From Helicobacter pylori Shi112 (GTDB lineage: Bacteria; Campylobacterota; Campylobacteria; Campylobacterales; Helicobacteraceae): a stretch of DNA of 64,000 nt. The position numbers and the translations under genes are program-made. The first letter of the stretch is position 1; the number at the start of each line of letters is the position of its first letter. The notes under the pieces were generated by a model. The model was not told the origin of the DNA. It searched no databases and was given only the letters and a program-made list of their open reading frames with translations. The DNA lies in assembly GCF_000277405.1 (NCBI RefSeq), contig NC_017741.1:868001-932000 (forward strand), written 5' to 3'. Below are positions 59,121-64,000 of the stretch, one piece after another.

Positions 59121-59963
59121 ATGGAGCGTTCGCTTATTTTTAAAAAGGTTAGAGTTTATTCTAAAATGTTGGTTGCTTTAGGGCTTTCAAGCGTGTTGGT
59201 TGGTTGCGCGATGAATCCAAGCGCTGAAACAAAAACACAAAATGACGCCAAAAATCAACAACCAGTTCAAACTCATGAAAGAATGAAAACAAGCTCTGAA
59301 TATGTTACGCCGCTAGATTTTAATTATGCGATACATATTGTTCAAGCCCCACAAAACCATCATATTGTAGGTATTTTAGCGCCACGCATTCAAGTGAGCG
59401 ATAATCTAAAACCCTATATTGATAAGTTTCAAGACGCTTTGGCCAATCAAATCCAAACTATTTTTGAAAAAAGAGGCTATCAAGTGTTGCGTTTTCAAGA
59501 TGAAAAAGCTTTAAGCGCGCAAGATAAGAGAAAGATTTTTTCCGTTTTGGATTTGAAAGGGTGGGTAGGAATCTTAGAAGATTTGAAAATGAATTTAAAA
59601 GATCCCAATAATCCTAATTTAGACACGCTAGTGGATCAAAGCTCAGGCTCTGTGTGGTTTAATTTTTATGAGCCAGAAAGCAATCGTGTAGTCCATGATT
59701 TTGCTGTGGAAGTGGGAACTTTTCAGGCAATGACCTACACTTACAAACATAGTAATTCTGGGGGGCTTAATTCTTCAAACAGCATTATCCATGAAGATTT
59801 AGAGAAGAATAAAGAAGATGCGATCCATAAGATCTTAAACAGAATGTATGCCGTTGTCATGAAAAAAGCTGTAACAGAACTTACAGAAGAAAATATTGCC
59901 AAATACAGAGAGGCGATTGATAAAATGAAAGGGTTTAAAAGTTCTATGCCTCAAAAAAAGTAG
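59121..59963 (+). CDS. HpaA-family lipoprotein (HP0492-like)
   Basis: A paralogue of the neuraminyllactose-binding adhesin HpaA. The 280-residue product has a lipoprotein signal (lipobox VLVGC, Cys29 near residue 29), then a polar linker rich in Gln, Lys and Asn and the HpaA-type globular domain (about 65-270). Surface exposure is expected by family. Host ligand not known for this paralogue. Confidence 0.85.
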   Translation: MERSLIFKKVRVYSKMLVALGLSSVLVGCAMNPSAETKTQNDAKNQQPVQTHERMKTSSEYVTPLDFNYAIHIVQAPQNHHIVGILAPRIQVSDNLKPYIDKFQDALANQIQTIFEKRGYQVLRFQDEKALSAQDKRKIFSVLDLKGWVGILEDLKMNLKDPNNPNLDTLVDQSSGSVWFNFYEPESNRVVHDFAVEVGTFQAMTYTYKHSNSGGLNSSNSIIHEDLEKNKEDAIHKILNRMYAVVMKKAVTELTEENIAKYREAIDKMKGFKSSMPQKK

Positions 59964-60024
59964 TTCTTAAACAAACCATTTAAAAATTAGCTTTAAAATC
60001 AGTCTTTTTAAAGGCTATTTTAAG

Positions 60025-60030
60025 TATAAT
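60025..60030 (+). promoter_or_regulatory. -10 box before the rpmB leader
   Basis: GTATAAT about 240 nt upstream of rpmB, so the structured IS605-like region would be transcribed as the rpmB leader or as a separate RNA. Confidence 0.45.
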
Positions 60031-60044
60031 GCAAAGTTTATCCC

Positions 60045-60256
60045 ACTAGTGCGAAAAACTCCGTCCTTTAGGTCAGAGATATAAGCACATAGCTGTTAGG
60101 CTATATTCAAGCTAAAAGAGGTTAAAATACCACCAGTCTTTTTGGGGTAGGAAATATCCATGCAGACTATAAAGAACAAAGCCTTTCGTGTTAGCATTCA
60201 ATGGAATGCTTTAGTTAGGAAGCCCCTTTCTTCAGAAAGGGGCGGTTTCACTTCAA
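60045..60256 (+). mobile_element. IS200/IS605-like end with omegaRNA-like hairpins, transposase absent
   Basis: First part (60045-60111): AAAACTCCGTCCTTTA, a degenerate hairpin, an ATAGC/GCTAT hairpin and ATTCAAG. Second part: perfect hairpins AGCATTC-AATG-GAATGCT (60193-60210) and GCCCCTTTC-TTCA-GAAAGGGGC (60222-60243), followed by GGTTTCACTTCAA (to 60256). A 44-codon frame (60160-60294) across it reads WNALVRKPLSSERGGF, resembling TnpB C-terminal tails. Both parts end in TCAA, the usual IS200/IS605 right-end tetranucleotide. The family assignment is inferred from structure, not from a database hit. Confidence 0.45.
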
Positions 60257-60272
60257 TATTTAAGGATACACA

Positions 60273-60461
60273 ATGGCAAAAAGATGTGCTTTAACTTTTA
60301 AAGGGCCTATGGTAGGCAATCATGTCAGTCATGCGAACAACAAAAACAAACGCCGCTTACTCCCTAACTTGCGATCGATTAAGATCCAATTAGACGACGG
60401 CACGACTAAACGCATTAAAGTGGCTGCTTCCACTTTAAGAACCATGCGTAAAGGGGCTTAG
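60273..60461 (+). CDS. rpmB: Ribosomal protein bL28
   Basis: Large-subunit protein of 62 residues with the N-terminal [18 protein letters not shown] motif typical of bL28. The leader includes the IS605-like structured region; AAGGATA precedes the ATG. It is followed by a strong hairpin (60468-60496). Confidence 0.97.
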
Positions 60462-60467
60462 CCGTTT

Positions 60468-60496
60468 AGGGTTTTTACAACATCTTTAAAAACCCT
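60468..60496 (+). terminator. Hairpin downstream of rpmB
   Basis: AGGGTTTTTA (60468-60477) pairs perfectly with TAAAAACCCT (60487-60496), a 10-bp stem with a 9-nt loop. It is a likely rho-independent-type terminator, though the T tract lies inside the stem. Confidence 0.5.
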
Positions 60497-60563
60497 TAAA
60501 ACTAAACTTCTTTATTTATCAATTCTAGTGCGATTGGGCTTGATATTTTAAGGGAGTTTAAAA

Positions 60564-60593
60564 ATGAAACGCTTTCAAAAGAATTTATTTTGA
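60564..60593 (+). CDS. Candidate 9-residue leader peptide before kchA
   Basis: ATG at 60564, with AAGGGAG 7 nt upstream (60550-60556), encodes MKRFQKNLF and stops 14 nt before the kchA start. The ribosome site is stronger than that of kchA (AGGA, TTG start), so coupling is plausible. No known homologue. Confidence 0.35.
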   Translation: MKRFQKNLF

Positions 60594-60607
60594 TCTAGGA
60601 ATTGGTT

Positions 60608-61744
60608 TTGTTTGAAAAGTTGAAATTTTTTAAAATCAAAAAAGACGATGAAAATCAGCCAGAAGTCAATTTAAATTCTGAAATCTATGAGCAATTTAAG
60701 GTCTTTAGACTCCCACTTATTTTAATCCAATTACTCGTGCTTTTAGGCACTCTAGGATACTTCGCCCTAGAAAATTATAGCCTTATGCAAGCTTTCTTTC
60801 AAACGACTTACACCATGACAGCTACAGGGTTTGGCGCTTTAAATGAAAGCCAGTTTGGGCCTATAAGTATTTTTTTAACTTCCATTTTAATGTTTTTTGG
60901 GGCAGGAATTATTGCCTTTAGCGTGGCTATTTTAGTTAGCGTGGTCAATAAAGGCACGCTTACCAGATTGATTAAGGAGAAAGGTATGATTTATAAAATC
61001 GCGCGCCTTAAGGATCATTATGTGATTTGTTACCACAACGAATACACCATTGAATTGAGCAAGCAGTTCCGCTCCGCTCAGATCCCTTTTGTGGTCGTGG
61101 ATAATGACCCTAGTTTTGAAGAAGAAGCCATTAAGCACAAATACCCCTACTATATCATAGGCGATCCGCACACCAATTTAGCCATGCTCAAAACCCACTT
61201 AAGCAGCGCTAGGGGCGTTGTGGCTTTGTCTAAGACTTTACCGGTGAATGTGGCGTTAATGGTGAGCGTGCGCTTGTTTGAAAAGGAATTAAAGCGCAAA
61301 CCTTACTACATTATTGCGAGCGCGCATAGCGATGAAGGCTTAGAAAAATTAAAAAAATTAGGGGCTGATATGGTGGTTTCCCCTACAAAACTCATGGCGC
61401 AGAGAGTGAGCGCGATGGCGGTGCGTCCGGATATGGAAAATATCTTAGAGCGTTTTATCAATAAAAAAGACACGCTTTTAGACTTAGAAGAAGTGATTGT
61501 CCCTAAAACCAGCTGGCTTGTGTTAAGGAAATTAAAAGAAGCCCATTTCAGAGAGATCGCTAAAGCGTTTGTGATTGGTATCACTCAAAAAGATGGCAAA
61601 TACATCCCCATGCCTGATGGAGAAACGATCATTGCAAGCGAATCCAAGCTATTAATGGTTGGCACTTCAGAAGGCGTTGCAACCTGTAAGCAACTCATCG
61701 CTAACCATCAAAGACCCAAAGAAGTGGATTACATTTCCTTGTGA
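60608..61744 (+). CDS. kchA: HpKchA potassium channel with RCK domain
   Basis: Potassium channel required for colonisation and potassium uptake at low external concentration (HP0490). I start at the TTG at 60608 (AGGA about 8 nt upstream), giving 378 residues, the published length; the frame opens two codons earlier. Membrane segments are at about 33-55 and 88-112; the selectivity filter reads TATGFG, not TVGYG. A C-terminal RCK domain follows (about 125-378); its N-terminal glycine motif is degenerate (CYHNEYT). Confidence 0.93.
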   Translation: MFEKLKFFKIKKDDENQPEVNLNSEIYEQFKVFRLPLILIQLLVLLGTLGYFALENYSLMQAFFQTTYTMTATGFGALNESQFGPISIFLTSILMFFGAGIIAFSVAILVSVVNKGTLTRLIKEKGMIYKIARLKDHYVICYHNEYTIELSKQFRSAQIPFVVVDNDPSFEEEAIKHKYPYYIIGDPHTNLAMLKTHLSSARGVVALSKTLPVNVALMVSVRLFEKELKRKPYYIIASAHSDEGLEKLKKLGADMVVSPTKLMAQRVSAMAVRPDMENILERFINKKDTLLDLEEVIVPKTSWLVLRKLKEAHFREIAKAFVIGITQKDGKYIPMPDGETIIASESKLLMVGTSEGVATCKQLIANHQRPKEVDYISL

Positions 61745-61759
61745 TTTATACAGCCCTTT

Positions 61760-62140
61760 TTAAATAAAAATGTTTTCGGTGTTAGCGTTTAAGGTAGCGC
61801 TCACTTCTTGCTCGTTAGATCGCATGCTCGTATTGAAATCGTTAAAAAAGCTCTCGTATTCTTTCATTTTGATTTTCAAACTCTCGCCGGCGTTAGTGAG
61901 CCATTCAATGGAGTTTCTCAAACTGCTATCAATCTCGTTGGCGTTTTTGAAAAAATCCAAACTCAAAAGCACTTCTAAAATCCTAACGATTCCTTTAAGG
62001 CTTAGTCCCACTTGATCCGTAAAAACGCTATTAGAATGTAGCGCGCTTTGTAATTGCTTTAAAAGCTCGTTAGTGATTTCTTTAACTTCTGGCTGGTTGG
62101 TGAAATCTAGCGCGCTATTAGGTAGGTTAGGGTATTGCAT
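61760..62140 (-). CDS. Hypothetical protein (HP0489-like)
   Basis: A 126-residue cytoplasmic-type protein, helical by composition, with no signal peptide, membrane segment or known motif. It converges on kchA and lies 143 nt downstream of the large ParB-domain gene in the same orientation, without sequence reason to link it to that element. Function unknown. Confidence 0.6.
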   Translation of the reverse strand: MQYPNLPNSALDFTNQPEVKEITNELLKQLQSALHSNSVFTDQVGLSLKGIVRILEVLLSLDFFKNANEIDSSLRNSIEWLTNAGESLKIKMKEYESFFNDFNTSMRSNEQEVSATLNANTENIFI

Positions 62141-62283
62141 GGATATTTCCTTTTTATGCTATCATTACTAAAACAAAAACACTTAAAACCGGTTGCATGT
62201 GTGCCAAAAGTCCCTAACGGAAAAGATTTTTCTTTTTGACTGGGTGGGTGAGGCTTTCTTTTCATTTCTTACTCCTTGACTGA

Positions 62284-64000
62284 TTAATCTTGTTTTATAA
62301 AGGCTCGTTCCTTAATCCCTTTTTGTGTCTTCTCTGCACTCTTTTTGCTTGCTTCTTTGGCGTTCTTGCTTTCTTTTTGCATGTCCTTTACGGCTTCAAT
62401 CAAACGATTTAAGGCGGGATTAGTTTCATTAGGCTCTCTATTAACCATTAAAAGGTAATGCGTGAAATCGTAAATATCAATGTCCTTAAATTCCTTACTA
62501 TTAGGATCAAACATGTCCTTTGCAACATCAGCGATCTTAAATTCTTTCAAACCTTTTTTAATGTTATCGCTTCTTAAGGCTTCAAATAACGCTTTAGAAG
62601 GATCATCAAACCTCGCAAACCTTGCGATCGCTCCTCCTAAAATCTCGCTGATATCGCTTATTCCTTGATCGCTCTTTTCAAACATTTCTAAACTATTCGT
62701 TTTATAGAATTTTTCGCTCAAGTCTTTCAGGCTCTCGCTCGTGCTTTGGTAGTTCTTTAAATTAGCAAAAGACCGATCCATTATGTCGCTTAAATAAGCG
62801 TTCAGGCTTACATTGGGGAAATTCATGTCATGGATTAGATTGTGAAAACTCCCGGCGTTATCTACAAACATTTTTTTTATTTTTTCATAGCTTTTAATGT
62901 CGTTAGAAAATTCTTTCTGCCAGCGGTTTAATAGCTCTATGCCTTGCGTTTTCGTCCTTGGCATGTTATACATCAAAAGACTCAAGTTGCTATCGGTTAC
63001 ATTAGGATGAGTAGCCTTATCAAAATTAAGATTTTTAGCAACGATATTTTTTAAAGAATAGACGCTATCAGCGTTTAATTGGCTTTCTAATTCTTTTAAT
63101 TTGCTTTCATAGTGGCTTAAAACCGCTATTGCATGATCGCTCTCGCTATTAAAGCGTCCTTGATTGCTTGATGCTGCTAAATTGTTGATCTCGGTATTAT
63201 TTAAGCGTTTAGAAGGCAAGCGCACTAACAACTCGTCCGGCTTTAAATCTATATGATAGTATTCCTTGATCGCTTTCTCGTAAGAAAAACGGCTTTTAGG
63301 CGTGAAATTTAGCATGCCTTGGATTCGGTGGTTTCCTGCGATCACTTGCCCGTCGTGTAAAATGATCGGTAAATCTTCAAAACCTCCGCTTCCAAATATC
63401 TTTTTTGGATCAAAATTCTCTGAAATGCTTTTAATCTGTTCTTCGTTCATGTCGGTGCGTTTCTGCGTTCCGCCTGTGGTAAAGCTTGGTTTTAGGTCTT
63501 TAGCTTTCACGATCGCATAATCTAGATCGTAAATCTCTCTTTCATTCAACCTCACTCGGCTTTTAGGGATTTGCGCTTGCGTGTGTGCTGGTATATCTTC
63601 TCCAACTTCTATTTTAGTCTGGCTTTCAATGTTGCCTGCATTGCCTCGCTCGTGTTCTAATTTCTTTTTTAAAGCGGCTTTTCGTGCTTGTTCTTGCTCT
63701 TTGGCTTTCAAAAACTCTTTTTCGCTCTCTATGCGATCGCTTTCTAATTTGGCAAGCTTTTCGGCTTTGGCAAGTTCTAGAGGGCTTAAATCTTGCGTGT
63801 TTTTTGGCGCGTTTTCTTGTGTTTTGAGTAAATCCTCTTGACTTGTTAGAGGTTTTTTAGTAGTATTCTCTCCATAGACCACTACGGCTTCTAAGTCGTC
63901 GCTATTTGCGGTTCTGTTCGGCTGAATGAAAGAGTGGATAATGTCAGCATTTCTTACATGATTTCTTACATATCTCTCAGGTGTATCTGGTATAAAAGTC
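62284..64000 (-). CDS. Large ParB-domain protein of mobile-element type, 5' end outside window
   Basis: The frame is open from the window edge at 64000 to TAA at 62284; a GTG at 63882 inside it is unlikely to be the start, because the upstream codons (PDTPERYVRNHVRNADI...) are protein-like and continuous to the edge. Visible: a charged linker (Lys/Glu), then a ddrB/ParB-like domain with YAIVKAKDLKP, EDLPIILHDG and VIAGNHRIQGM (nucleotide-binding ParB-type loop), and a helical C-terminal part. Such domains occur in polyvalent proteins of phages and integrative conjugative elements. Function not established. Confidence 0.7.
   Translation of the reverse strand, partial: TFIPDTPERYVRNHVRNADIIHSFIQPNRTANSDDLEAVVVYGENTTKKPLTSQEDLLKTQENAPKNTQDLSPLELAKAEKLAKLESDRIESEKEFLKAKEQEQARKAALKKKLEHERGNAGNIESQTKIEVGEDIPAHTQAQIPKSRVRLNEREIYDLDYAIVKAKDLKPSFTTGGTQKRTDMNEEQIKSISENFDPKKIFGSGGFEDLPIILHDGQVIAGNHRIQGMLNFTPKSRFSYEKAIKEYYHIDLKPDELLVRLPSKRLNNTEINNLAASSNQGRFNSESDHAIAVLSHYESKLKELESQLNADSVYSLKNIVAKNLNFDKATHPNVTDSNLSLLMYNMPRTKTQGIELLNRWQKEFSNDIKSYEKIKKMFVDNAGSFHNLIHDMNFPNVSLNAYLSDIMDRSFANLKNYQSTSESLKDLSEKFYKTNSLEMFEKSDQGISDISEILGGAIARFARFDDPSKALFEALRSDNIKKGLKEFKIADVAKDMFDPNSKEFKDIDIYDFTHYLLMVNREPNETNPALNRLIEAVKDMQKESKNAKEASKKSAEKTQKGIKERAFIKQD

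Overview
The window is a stretch of Helicobacter pylori chromosome. The base composition is low in G+C, and the genes are unmistakable: most of the cag pathogenicity island (cagPAI), HpKchA, plasminogen-binding PgbA, phase-variable pldA, an HpaA paralogue, and a neighbourhood matching the H. pylori reference order HP0546 down to about HP0488, read in reverse. No rRNA, tRNA or CRISPR array is visible. The effector gene cagA is not in the window; it should lie just before position 1.

Positions 1-32478 hold the cag type IV secretion system (T4SS). A + strand operon cagC-D-E-F-G-H-I-L supplies the VirB2-like pilin, the VirB3/VirB4 ATPase, the CagA chaperone and the pilus/integrin module. It converges on cagM-cagN (-). 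A gene-poor 3 kb island centre follows (cagP, a probable cncR1 small RNA, cagQ, cagS), with a previously unremarked 98-bp inverted repeat around cagQ and an IS605-like scar. Next come cagU-cagT (-), diverging from cagV-W-X-Y-Z-alpha-beta (+), which encode the VirB8, B6, B9, B10, B11 and D4 equivalents. The - strand set cag-zeta, cag2, cag-delta, cag-gamma closes the island. CagT, CagX, CagY, CagM and Cag3 build the outer-membrane core; CagV, CagW, CagE, Cag-alpha and Cag-beta form the inner-membrane motor; CagC, H, I and L act at the host interface.

Positions 32709-64000 are mostly chromosomal housekeeping. They include a Sel1-repeat secreted protein, the rplI-hslV-hslU-era-csd6 operon, an accessory GmrSD-like DUF262 gene, glnA, a short lipoprotein gene with a Fur-box-like palindrome, a csd3-nudix-pgbA-glcD-dapB operon (glcD frameshifted at a C8 tract), gyrB-dnaN, pldA, two tandem SNF-family transporters, ybgC-HP0495, murD-mraY, an hpaA paralogue, rpmB behind an IS605-like structured leader, and the kchA potassium channel. 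The last gene is a large ParB-domain protein of mobile-element type that runs out of the window.

The observations most worth following are: (1) CagH, CagI and CagL share an isometric C-terminal module, Cys-x10-Cys followed by exactly 98 residues ending in K[IV]IVK; (2) a 98-bp, one-mismatch inverted repeat flanks cagQ and could allow inversion; (3) IS200/IS605 end or omegaRNA-like structures sit upstream of rpmB, with a partial copy downstream of cagP; (4) micro-ORFs with strong ribosome sites precede cagV and kchA; (5) two C8 tracts leave glcD OFF and pldA ON.
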